DNA of 64,000 bases from NCBI RefSeq assembly GCF_002246015.1, contig NZ_NOLJ01000005.1, forward strand, positions 475,522 through 539,521. Reading direction: 5' to 3'. Below are positions 9,410 to 17,724 of the stretch, piece by piece; the first letter of the stretch is position 1, and every line of letters starts with the position of its first letter. The notes below the pieces were generated by a model. It was given only the letters and a program-made list of their open reading frames with translations. It was not told where the DNA came from and searched no databases. The DNA comes from Nostoc sp. 'Peltigera membranacea cyanobiont' 210A (GTDB lineage: Bacteria; Cyanobacteriota; Cyanobacteriia; Cyanobacteriales; Nostocaceae). The translations under genes and the position numbers were made by a program.

Positions 9410-11851
9410 TTAGATATGCCCACTTCTACCAATTAGAGTTACAATTGCCTTGACTAACTCCTCTGGTTCGACGGGTTTGGACAGATGCTTTTGAAACCCT
9501 GATTCAAGTGCTTGTTGCTGATTGATTTCTCCAGCATAAGCGGTTAAAGCGATCGCCAGAATTTGTTTGGCTTGGTTTGCCTGCAATGCTTTAACTTGGC
9601 GCATCAGCATATAGCCATCCATCTCTGGCATCCCAATATCACTGAGCAGCATATCTGGTTCTGACTTTGCCAAAATTTGTAATGCTTCTTTTGCTGATGT
9701 CACTGCTGTCACCATTGCTCCAGCCTGTTCTAGTACAAATGTGTGGAAGTCACGGGTATCATTGTCATCATCTACAACTAAGATTTGGATGCCTGCAAGG
9801 ATTTCAGGAAAAGGAGAAGGATTTAATGCAGCAACATTTATATCTTGTTTTGGGGTTAAATCTTTTTTAATTAGTGGTAGCCTAACTCGGAAAATAGCTC
9901 CTTGCCCCTCACCTAAACTTTCTGCCTGAATCGTGCCGCCATGTAATTCGGTCAAATGACGCACAATTGCTAACCCTAACCCCAATCCACCAAATTTTCG
10001 GGTTGTCGTGCCATCAGCCTGACGAAAATATTCAAACACATAAGGCAGAAACTCAGGGTTGATTCCCTTACCTGTGTCGCTGACGGTAATCTCAGCTTGA
10101 GCGTCAACGCACTCTAGTTGAATATCAATTTTTCCTCCTTCAGGAGTGAATTTAACGGCATTCGATAAGAGATTCCAAATAACTTGTTGTAAACGACTAG
10201 AATCACCCAAAACTTGCCCGAAAGAAGCATCCAGCATCATCTGAATTTGAATATTTTTAGCTTCTGCTGCCAAACGGACTGTTTCCAATCCCGCCTCAAT
10301 CACAAGTACTAGGTTGACAGGTAACATCTTCAGGTTGAGCTTGCCTTGTAAGATCCGAGAGACATCAAGCAAATCTTCAATTAGTTGAGCTTGTAATTGA
10401 GCATTCCGCTCGATAGTTGCGATCGCTTTCTTTAGGGCTGCTGGTTCAAACTCACGAGTCTGCAAGAGTCTCGCCCAACCAAGAATCGGATTCAGAGGCG
10501 ATCGCAATTCATGGGAAAGTACCGCCAGAAACTCATCTTTAACCCGGTTGGCTCTTTCGGCTTCAGTTCTGGCAGCTTGCTCAAGTTCTAGGAGGCGATC
10601 GCGTTCGGCTTCTGCGACTTTGCGTTCGGTAATGTCAATGACTGAGCCGATGTAACCTTTAAACTCACCGTCCACCCCAAACCACGGATTCGCGGCATCG
10701 ATACAAGAGCGATATTCGCCATCTTTGCGCCGCAAGCGGTACTCCAAACGGAAGGCCGAGTAACTCCTATTAGCTTCCAGAAAAACATTCCTGGTGTCAT
10801 TATAGTCTTCTGGATGCACAGCATTTAACCAGCCAAATCCCAGACCCATTTCCTCGTTCTGACCTGTAAAATCGTACCAGCTTTGACTGAGATAGGTGCA
10901 GTAGTTATTGGTATCTGTCACCCAAACCATGAAGGGGGCATTATCAGCCATGTTGCGGAACTTTTCTTCGCTTTCCCGAAGTGCTTTTTCTGCTTGTTTG
11001 CGATCGCTAATTTCTGTAACAAAAACGCTGACTCCTTCTGCAAAAGGGTAGACGCGGTTCTCAAACCAGCGCTGCCAAGGCGCATAAAAGTATTCAAACT
11101 GAACAACGGTGTTTTGGGCGATCGCTCGATGAACTTGGGTATCAAACTCGCTTTGAACCACATCGGGAAACACTTCCCAAATGATCTTGCCTAGCAACTC
11201 TTCTTTTGGGATGCCAACAACATCTGCTACGCGATCGTTGACAAAAGTATAACGCCACTCTCGATCCAACACAAAGAACTGGTCTTGGATGCCAGCGATG
11301 ACAGTCTCTAGGTGTGCTTTAGCAACCTCAGCTTCAATTCGCAACCCTTGCTCGCGTTCCATAGCTTCTTGGCGGAGACGAGCCATTTTTAGGGCTGCTT
11401 CTACCCGCGCCAACAATTCACGGGCAGAGAAAGGTTTAATCAGATAATCATCGGCTCCCGCTTCTAACCCTTCCACCCGTGCCTCTTCTCCCGCCCGTGC
11501 CGACAATAGAATGATGGGAACTTTTTGCGTCAGCGGATCGGCTCGTAATGCTTGCAGCAGTCCAAAGCCATCTAATCCAGGCATCATCACATCTGTCAGT
11601 ACTAAATCGGGGACACGTCCACGAGCAGACTCCAAAGCAGTTAAACCGTCTGGCACTGCTTCCACTTCATATTGCTGACTTAATAGCCGATTGACATAAT
11701 CACGCATATCTGCGTTGTCATCAGCCAAGAGAATCCGAGCAGAGGGAGCAGAGGAGCGGAGGGGCAGGGGGAGAAGAAATAGTTCAAGAAGACTACACAT
11801 CATATATAGATTCTCCCCCTGCTTCCCCTGCTCTCTTCTTCCGGTAGCCAC
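9410..11851 (-). CDS. hybrid histidine kinase, downstream half of a split gene (REC-PAS-PAS-HisKA-HATPase-REC)
   Basis: Cytoplasmic sensor kinase half of 813 residues. Order: receiver domain about 38-152 with phospho-acceptor D87 (LTDVMMPGLDG); PAS domains at about 178-285 and 295-412; HisKA with H447 (SHELRSP); HATPase with NLLSNAVKFT, DTGKGI and GLGLGLAIV motifs to about 665; and a second receiver domain (about 690-805, SDIGMPEMDG). The first 36 residues (MATGRREQGKQGEN... and LFLLPLPLRSS) are translated from a G-rich palindromic repeat and do not belong to the family. The real protein sequence resumes at SARILLADDN. Together with the 629-residue ORF upstream it would form one PAS-GAF-HK-REC-PAS-PAS-HK-REC kinase. 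It may be translated separately from the internal ATG or not at all. Confidence 0.75.
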   Translation of the reverse strand: MATGRREQGKQGENLYMMCSLLELFLLPLPLRSSAPSARILLADDNADMRDYVNRLLSQQYEVEAVPDGLTALESARGRVPDLVLTDVMMPGLDGFGLLQALRADPLTQKVPIILLSARAGEEARVEGLEAGADDYLIKPFSARELLARVEAALKMARLRQEAMEREQGLRIEAEVAKAHLETVIAGIQDQFFVLDREWRYTFVNDRVADVVGIPKEELLGKIIWEVFPDVVQSEFDTQVHRAIAQNTVVQFEYFYAPWQRWFENRVYPFAEGVSVFVTEISDRKQAEKALRESEEKFRNMADNAPFMVWVTDTNNYCTYLSQSWYDFTGQNEEMGLGFGWLNAVHPEDYNDTRNVFLEANRSYSAFRLEYRLRRKDGEYRSCIDAANPWFGVDGEFKGYIGSVIDITERKVAEAERDRLLELEQAARTEAERANRVKDEFLAVLSHELRSPLNPILGWARLLQTREFEPAALKKAIATIERNAQLQAQLIEDLLDVSRILQGKLNLKMLPVNLVLVIEAGLETVRLAAEAKNIQIQMMLDASFGQVLGDSSRLQQVIWNLLSNAVKFTPEGGKIDIQLECVDAQAEITVSDTGKGINPEFLPYVFEYFRQADGTTTRKFGGLGLGLAIVRHLTELHGGTIQAESLGEGQGAIFRVRLPLIKKDLTPKQDINVAALNPSPFPEILAGIQILVVDDDNDTRDFHTFVLEQAGAMVTAVTSAKEALQILAKSEPDMLLSDIGMPEMDGYMLMRQVKALQANQAKQILAIALTAYAGEINQQQALESGFQKHLSKPVEPEELVKAIVTLIGRSGHI
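11741..11834. repeat. G/C-skewed palindromic repeat inserted in a kinase gene
   Basis: On the minus strand the segment begins GAGCAGGGGAAGCAGGGGGAG and ends with CTCCCCCTGCCCCTCCGCTC.. and CTCTGCTC, forming long inverted ends around an AT-rich centre (about 11781-11811). The same GGGGCAGAGG/CCCCTGCTC units occur at 31107-31199. Its approximate 94-bp length shifts the reading frame of the kinase and adds stops. Exact borders are uncertain because the flanks are also purine-rich. Confidence 0.6.
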
Positions 11852-13689
11852 CGCAGGGCTTCTTCTAAATAAGGTGTTGCACCTAATGCAGTTGAAGCTA
11901 AAGTTCGCGGGGCACTAATCCGGTCTGGAGGCAAATGAGCATATCCTGTTGGAATTGACACGGTAAAGCAACTGCCTACTCCGAGAAGACTGGTAACATC
12001 AACTGTTCCACCATGCATTTGCACCAATTCTTGCACCAGTGATAATCCAATTCCTGACCCTTCAAAAGTTCGTCCTTGCGCCCCTTTGACGCGGTGGAAT
12101 CGTTCAAAAAGGTGGGGGATTTCTTCTGCTGGGATACCGATTCCTGTGTCTTTGACTGCAAACTCAATACGGTTATTTGACCACTGCAAACTGACTGCAA
12201 TTTCTCCAGCCATCGTGAACTTGAAGGCATTCGAGAGCAGGTTAAGAACAATTTTTTCCCACATCTCCCGATCTACATACACTGGTGCTGGCAAGGAAGG
12301 ACAATTAACTGATAATTGCATCCCTGCCCGTTCTACAGCGGAACGAAATACACTAGCTAGTTCTGCGGTGAAGGTGGCAAGGTTAGTGGCTTCATAAGAA
12401 GCTTGAACCCTTCCGGCTTCAATGCGTGAAAAGTCTAGCAAGCTGTTGACCAGTTTCAGCAGCCGAAGTCCGTTGCGTTGCACCATTTCTAGCTGCTCTC
12501 GCTCTTTGGCTGGAAGCAGAGTACCACAAGTGGTTAAGGTGTCTTCTAATGGCCCCAACATTAGAGTAAGTGGGGTACGGAACTCGTGGCTGACGTTGCT
12601 GAAAAAGACGGTTTTGGCGCGATCGATTTCTGCCAAGGCTTCAGCACGTTTGCGTTCTTCCTCGTAAGCTTGGGCGTTAGCGATGCTGGCTGCAATTTGA
12701 GCCGCAACTAAATCAATGAATCCTTTATAATTGTCATCGAATAGCCTGAAGGGGTTCAAACCAGTGATTAAGATACCAGCTTTTCCGGTTTGACCGGATG
12801 CGGCAATAGGTACTGCGATCGCTTGGTGGGGCGATCGCTGCCAAACGCCACAAGGTAGACTACTAAAAGACATTTCCAAACCGGAAATCAGTTTGGCTTG
12901 ATGTGTTCCGATCACTTCTGCAAAGGGCCAAACCCCATCAGCATCGAGAGCCACTGTTTCGGGAACTGCTACGTGGTTTTGCCCAATGCGGCAAGTTCCA
13001 GCCAGAAAAACTTGCTGCTTATCGGGATCGACCAAATAAATCATTGCAAAAGGGAGATCGTAAGGGTTGCTCTCCAGACAACTCACACTCAACGTACAGG
13101 CTTCATCGAATGTTCGCGCGTCTGCCGTCCTCGCCGCTAGTTCGCGCAAAAGTGCCAACTGACGCTCACTAATAATCCGCTGCGTGTCCTCTGTATTAGC
13201 GCAGATGATCCCGCCTGTGTCGCCTTGGTCATTAGGAACCGGGCTATATGAAAAAGTATAATAGGTTTCTTCTGGATAGCCGTTGCGCTCCATAATTAGC
13301 AGCAGCGCTTCGTCGTAAGTACCCTCATTCTTCAGCATCGCTGATTCGGCGCGAGGCCCAACCTGATCCCAAATTTCCCGCCACACGTATGAAGCTGGCT
13401 GCCCAAGTGCTTCTGGATGTTTGCCGCCAATAATCGCCTTGTAAGCGTCATTGTAAAGGTTAATCAGTTCCTCGCCCCACCAAACAAACATGGGTTGACG
13501 GGAAGTTAGCATAATTCGCACGGCAGTCTTCAAACTCTGTGGCCAGTGCTGTGTTGGGCCAAGGGACGTTTTTGACCAATCCTGTTCTCGCATCCTAGCA
13601 CCCATTTCACCTCCACCGATAAGGAAATTTACGTCGGCGTTGCTTGCTAACGTTGACTCGTTCTTCATTAATTCCTCTCGATTGGTCAT
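11800..13689 (-). CDS. histidine kinase, upstream half of a split hybrid kinase (PAS-GAF-HisKA-HATPase)
   Basis: A 629-residue sensor kinase part. An N-terminal PAS-like domain (about 35-170; MFVWWGEELINLYNDAY) is followed by GAF (about 185-340), HisKA with H368 (SNVSHEFRTP), and HATPase (NLLSNAFKFT, DTGIGI, GSGIGLSLV) to about 585. The final residues EEESRGSRGRIYI come from an inserted G-rich repeat, after which the frame closes. The family normally runs straight on into the receiver domain that opens the next ORF; the two frames overlap by 52 bases. The autokinase core is complete, so this half could still phosphorylate a separate receiver. Confidence 0.78.
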   Translation of the reverse strand: MTNREELMKNESTLASNADVNFLIGGGEMGARMREQDWSKTSLGPTQHWPQSLKTAVRIMLTSRQPMFVWWGEELINLYNDAYKAIIGGKHPEALGQPASYVWREIWDQVGPRAESAMLKNEGTYDEALLLIMERNGYPEETYYTFSYSPVPNDQGDTGGIICANTEDTQRIISERQLALLRELAARTADARTFDEACTLSVSCLESNPYDLPFAMIYLVDPDKQQVFLAGTCRIGQNHVAVPETVALDADGVWPFAEVIGTHQAKLISGLEMSFSSLPCGVWQRSPHQAIAVPIAASGQTGKAGILITGLNPFRLFDDNYKGFIDLVAAQIAASIANAQAYEEERKRAEALAEIDRAKTVFFSNVSHEFRTPLTLMLGPLEDTLTTCGTLLPAKEREQLEMVQRNGLRLLKLVNSLLDFSRIEAGRVQASYEATNLATFTAELASVFRSAVERAGMQLSVNCPSLPAPVYVDREMWEKIVLNLLSNAFKFTMAGEIAVSLQWSNNRIEFAVKDTGIGIPAEEIPHLFERFHRVKGAQGRTFEGSGIGLSLVQELVQMHGGTVDVTSLLGVGSCFTVSIPTGYAHLPPDRISAPRTLASTALGATPYLEEALRWLPEEESRGSRGRIYI

Positions 13690-13907
13690 GTGTCGGTTAC
13701 AGGCTACATCGGTGGTTGTCTTTTAGAAAAAATCCTCTATAAGTTAGACATTTACGCTTATAAACACTTATTTTAGAGGATATTCAAAGGCATATACAGC
13801 GTGAGATGCCAATGCTGTGACTTTTCAAAGCTTTGAAATTGCCTTTTCGGGGCAAGCTTTTACTTTGGCTATTTTTATTGTCTCCTTTATATCATCGATA
13901 TTTCAAG

Positions 13908-14063
13908 CTAGCTACCAAGGGCGATTCTCATTAGACAATCAATCCATAATGTTGCAACGGCGATCGCTAGCCACAAGCATTTGGCACGCTGTAGGTCAAA
14001 TAAACGGGTTTTAATGGGTAGCGCTAAATATTCCCCTGCCAACGAAACTTTCAAGGAGAGGAA
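13908..14063 (-). pseudogene. gene fragment, possibly a transposase C-terminus
   Basis: An open stretch of 51 codons without a start codon reads as protein-like (…GEYLALPIKTRLFDLQ, then RAKCLWLAIAVATLWI) and ends at TAG 13908-13910. The Trp/Ala-rich LWLAIAVATLW ending resembles C-termini of IS4/IS701-type transposases, but this is recognition by eye only. The opposite-strand ORF over it lacks such features. It sits between the kinase gene and a MITE-like element, in a gap (13690-14467) without an intact gene. Confidence 0.3.
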
Positions 14064-14282
14064 TTAAGGCTCTTCCGTAGGTGTTATGCTAAATTTTAAA
14101 CTAAAATTAGGAATTCGCCTTTAAAAGAAAGGGTTTCAGGCAGTTACAACCTAGATTTTTTCCCAAAAGCTAAAACGTCAAAATTAAAAGCTGTCTTTAT
14201 TACCCAGCAAGGGATGTGAGCTAATTTATAGACGTTTTTAGCATAACAAGTAATGAAGAAGCGGAATTAAAGCATTCTAGGT

Positions 14283-14460
14283 TAGGACTACCCCTTTCAA
14301 GATGACTGGTAAAATCTCTCTTTTTCTCTCTGTGCGCTCTGCGTCTGTGCGGTTAAAAAGTAATTTATTTAACTACTCCAGACGCAGAAAACACAGAGTA
14401 AAAAGATTAAAGAGGAATTTTTTGACCAAAATTTTTACCCACCTTGAAGGGCTAGTCCTA
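14283..14460. repeat. MITE-like element with inverted ends
   Basis: The left end TAGGACTACCCCTTTCAAGATG and the right end, whose complement is TAGGACTAGCCCTTCAAGGTG, are near-perfect inverted repeats about 178 bp apart. Inside, CTCTGTG..CTCTGCGTCTGTGCGG opposes CCAGACGCAGAAAACACAGAG, forming a second imperfect hairpin. No ORF is present. It ends 8 bases from the stop codon of the EF-hand gene, so it may supply its 3' end. Confidence 0.6.
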
Positions 14461-14467
14461 TAAGTAT

Positions 14468-16804
14468 TTAAATCGTTTCTGTAAACATACCAGTTCGGGC
14501 AAACTCTTCTTCTTCAGGGGTGAAGAGTGGAGGTTTATCCACAAGGCTAGGCTCAAAGTAGTATGTTTCTTGGAGAAACAGCCCGATAATGACAGCTTCC
14601 TCTAAATCTTTGATGTGGTTCTGTGCAACTACACACGCTTCCTTGAGATTATTTGCATCGCCCTTCTCCAGCAGCTTTGGCAATTCCGTTTTTACCCCTG
14701 TCAGCCGTGCCAATGGCTTGAGAATTCCGTAGATGTTGTAGATGCGAGCAGTTTCTATGCTGGTGTATTTGAGTGCATTGGCTCTTGCTAACTCAGAGTC
14801 AAGGCTGGGCCAAAAACGGGTGGTGTAGAACGCTTTCTCATCCTTGTGATACCATTCTTCCGATCGCGCAATGGAAGAAGAAACGGTGTTATGCAGTTTC
14901 CAGAAGAATAACCGCAGGGAGGAACCATCTACGACAGTGAATAATTTCGCCTCTAGTGACACCTCAAAGTCAGTCAGGTTAGGATCGCGCCCAAGCACCA
15001 GGTATTCTACAGGATACATATCCACTTCCTTATTTTGGACAACATACATATTCAGGTGGTGTCGGCAGTAAGGACAGGGGTACATTGTGGCAAACAGTTG
15101 GAAGAAATCTTTGAAGATTGCGACTGCGGCTTTTTGCTGTTCTGGTGCCTTGGTAGACACAATCTCAGCTGTGGTATGGAAGAAGCGCCACACAGCCGGG
15201 CCAATGTAGTAGGGGAAGCTGACTCGCATTTGGGAATCCTTCACCTCAGTCCGATCTAGATAGACATCAATGAATGCTACATACTGCGATAGCGCCCCTG
15301 ATTCTCGCCCAAACTCTAGGCGTTCGCGGCGTTTCTGCACTCCATTCAGGTAGTGATGCGTTAACCGCCATGCTTGTTTGAGTATGAGTTTTTGTTTGGG
15401 AGTGCAACGGGGAAAATTTTCGGCGACATCCGCCCCGTAGCGGTTAAATTCTCCTGAGTTTTTTGTACACTGATACCATTCATCCAAAGCCGCCTGGTTG
15501 GGTACGGTGTTACTTTGGATATCTGCTGTGCTAGAAACACTAAACGCTGCCAACAACTTCGGCATAAAGTCTTCATACCAGTATGCTACTGGCATGATTG
15601 CACCATCTATTTCTTCAGTTGCTTGGGAGAGAATGACGCGGTTCCACTTGTGCAAATAGTCTTTTGGATTTGCCTGAGATTTAGTTGGTGGTGGAGCCAT
15701 TTCTTCGTTCAGTTCTATTCCCCGCAGACGATTGAGTTCGTTAATAGCCAGCACACCTTCTACGATGTCACCCAGGCTAAGACTTTTCTTTTTAATCGTA
15801 ATTGCAAACTCGACTCCGGCAGCAAACTTTTCTTTGACATTGGCAAATTTACTCCGCGCTTCTAAAATCGCTTGCTGTTCTGCCAACATTTCTGGTGTTT
15901 TTGCCACTGTTTGCCAGTTTTTGATCCGCTCCTGTAATCGGGCATATTCATCGGCAATTGATTCAACTACTGCATCCAGGACGGGGTAGCAATCTTCGGA
16001 TACTATACCTAATGCTTTGTACAGTGCGATCGCCTGTTTAACAAACTCCACAAAATCAGTAATTTTGTATGGCAAGTTTTTCACGCGCAAGTGAGTTTCG
16101 TGATTTGCAGAGAAACTCTCACGGAAACTGCGATAGGCTGCTCCTTGAATCAAACGAAACAAACCAATCTGCATTTGTAAGGGAGACGTACCGCTTTTTT
16201 TCTGATTCGGTGAGTTTGGTTGTTGCGCTAACTGTTCTCTTAACTGTGCCAACTCTGGAGTCGTTGCTTCTGGCGTCGGCTGGGTGCTGGCTGCTGCGGC
16301 CTCATTGGAAGTAGCAACTGTCTTGAGCGAACTGTTCAGGGAAATCGGTGAGTCTTGATAACCAGTTTTGCTTTCTGACTCCTCCGGTACTAGCTGACAG
16401 AATTCCTCAAAGTCAATTGAGCCATCGCCATCATGATCTACTTCCTGCAACATCTCTTTCAATTCAGCGTCTGTCAGCCCAAACTGAGTCATCACTGTCC
16501 GCAGTTCAACGGCAGTAATTTCACCGCTACCGTCTTCATCAAAGGCACTGAAGGCTAACTTGAGGCGGCTTTCGCGATCGCCTACTTTCGCGATCATCAG
16601 CGTTTTAAATTCTTCAAAGTCAATAGTGCCTGACAAGTCAACATCAATCTCCTTAATCAAGTCACGCAAACCCGCTTCCGTGGGATTTTGCCCTAGCGAT
16701 CGCATTACCTCCCCCAGTTCCTCGGTTGAGATCGCTCCGTTGCCGTCTACGTCTAATACTTTGAAAGCTTGCCACAATTTTTCTATTTCTTGTTCATCAA
16801 TCAT
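14468..16804 (-). CDS. calmodulin-like EF-hand domain fused to an ERV/ALR-like sulfhydryl oxidase region
   Basis: A 778-residue protein. Residues 1-140 hold four canonical 12-residue EF-hand loops starting at D18, D54, D89 and D123, each with Glu at position 12. The first lobe is strikingly close to eukaryotic calmodulin (ELGEVMRSLGQNPTEA at 29-44; calmodulin has ELGTVMRSLGQNPTEA). A Ser/Thr/Gln-rich linker (about 145-205) and a helical region with no domain I recognise (about 210-450) follow. Residues about 530-650 carry ERV/ALR marks: W539, H543, YPCPYCRHH with redox pair C577/C580, and W-x-LHNTV with H638-N639. Inference: Ca2+ binding may control FAD-dependent disulfide formation. No signal peptide or membrane segment is seen. 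It stands alone between repeats. The EF-hands are certain, the ERV-like part likely. Confidence 0.8.
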   Translation of the reverse strand: MIDEQEIEKLWQAFKVLDVDGNGAISTEELGEVMRSLGQNPTEAGLRDLIKEIDVDLSGTIDFEEFKTLMIAKVGDRESRLKLAFSAFDEDGSGEITAVELRTVMTQFGLTDAELKEMLQEVDHDGDGSIDFEEFCQLVPEESESKTGYQDSPISLNSSLKTVATSNEAAAASTQPTPEATTPELAQLREQLAQQPNSPNQKKSGTSPLQMQIGLFRLIQGAAYRSFRESFSANHETHLRVKNLPYKITDFVEFVKQAIALYKALGIVSEDCYPVLDAVVESIADEYARLQERIKNWQTVAKTPEMLAEQQAILEARSKFANVKEKFAAGVEFAITIKKKSLSLGDIVEGVLAINELNRLRGIELNEEMAPPPTKSQANPKDYLHKWNRVILSQATEEIDGAIMPVAYWYEDFMPKLLAAFSVSSTADIQSNTVPNQAALDEWYQCTKNSGEFNRYGADVAENFPRCTPKQKLILKQAWRLTHHYLNGVQKRRERLEFGRESGALSQYVAFIDVYLDRTEVKDSQMRVSFPYYIGPAVWRFFHTTAEIVSTKAPEQQKAAVAIFKDFFQLFATMYPCPYCRHHLNMYVVQNKEVDMYPVEYLVLGRDPNLTDFEVSLEAKLFTVVDGSSLRLFFWKLHNTVSSSIARSEEWYHKDEKAFYTTRFWPSLDSELARANALKYTSIETARIYNIYGILKPLARLTGVKTELPKLLEKGDANNLKEACVVAQNHIKDLEEAVIIGLFLQETYYFEPSLVDKPPLFTPEEEEFARTGMFTETI

Positions 16805-17024
16805 GGTTTTGTTCCAATTCTATATCTGTCACTAATAAATTTATTACCATGTTTTCTAACAGCTACTTCAATGCTGTCTAGTTATGTTAGGTAAGTAGTA
16901 AATATTAGGAACGTCTGAACTTAGTCCCAACCTTACTTGCAGTCGCCTTGTAAATTTGTCAGTTGCTTATTGTTGCAATCAATGCAGCTTTATGGTTTTA
17001 ATTGCAAATGCTCCTAGATAAACC

Positions 17025-17184
17025 AAGTAAGTCAGCGAGAATAAATCAAACTATATTAAGTAATATAAAAAATCTGAATATTATTCTATAGTAAGTGTTT
17101 CAGCCCTGATTTGTTCGCGTAGCGTCTCGCAGAGAGGACTAAAATCATCACTACAAACCTTTAATTATTTACGCTGCTGTACTT
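17025..17184. repeat. MITE-like element, copy 2
   Basis: Homologous to 6350-6484: the same ends (AAGTAAGTCAGCGAGAATAA; right end ACGCTGCTGTACTT), the same spacing and the shared right-hand CTACAAACCTTTAATTATTT. The inner hairpin is degenerate, and its loop carries an extra segment, GTTCGCGTAGCGTCTCGCAG, of the short dispersed-repeat type. The gap 16805-17231 otherwise holds nothing that I can call. Confidence 0.68.
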
Positions 17185-17324
17185 CTCAAAAGTTTTCTAT
17201 CTCCCCTTATAAAAACTCCTTTGTCTTATTTCTAGTGTTGGGAATAGGGCAAATTTCTATTTTGCTGAACACTCCATGCACGATCCCATTGACAAAAATT
17301 AGGTCTATCGATAAATCTCAAGGG

Positions 17325-17555
17325 TTCATCCAGAAAGCTTAAACGTTCATCCAGAAAGTTCAAACGTTCATCTACAAAGCTCAAACGTTCGTCCAGAAAG
17401 CTCAAACGTTCGTCCAGAAAGCTCAAACGTTCGTCCAGAAAGCTCAAACGTTCGTCCAGAAAGTTCAAACGTTCATCCAGAAAGTTCAAACATTCATCTA
17501 CAAAGCTCAAACATTCATCCACAAAGCTCAAACGTTCATCGACAAAGCTCAGAGG
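17325..17555. repeat. eleven-copy 21-bp tandem repeat upstream of the ParA/ParB-like module
   Basis: Eleven head-to-tail units of consensus TTCRTCCAGAAAGCTCAAACG fill 17325-17555, with a degenerate part-unit on each side. Units 4-6 are identical, and outer units differ at a few positions (CTACAAAG, GTTC, AAACA), so the array has both young and old copies. Because 21 is divisible by 3, a 110-codon frame stays open on the minus strand (17232-17564, heptad LSFLDER). This is expected of any 21-bp repeat and is weak evidence for a gene. Its position 170 bases before a ParA gene resembles the iteron centromere arrays next to partition operons. There are no unique spacers, so it is not CRISPR. Confidence 0.85.
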
Positions 17556-17724
17556 TTTATCCAAGAGTATAATTTACTAGATGCAAGAGTCCTGCTTTTA
17601 AGAAAAAGCTTTAATCTAGTAATCAATCCAATTAGATAAAAATACTGAGGTCGATTAAGTAGCAAATTTGATTCAATGAATCAAACAAACGGTTTTGTCA
17701 TTGTTCCCGTTTGCTTATTAAGCA

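Noticed and set aside
13817-14014. 65-codon plus-strand ORF
   Set aside because: It opposes a better, transposase-like minus-strand fragment.
17325-17555. CRISPR-like direct repeats
   Set aside because: The 21-bp units touch each other with no unique spacers, and no cas genes are near.
17232-17564. 110-codon heptad-repeat ORF as a gene
   Set aside because: A 21-bp repeat keeps a stop-free frame open by default. There is no ribosome-binding site or non-repeat domain, so it is described as DNA repeat only.
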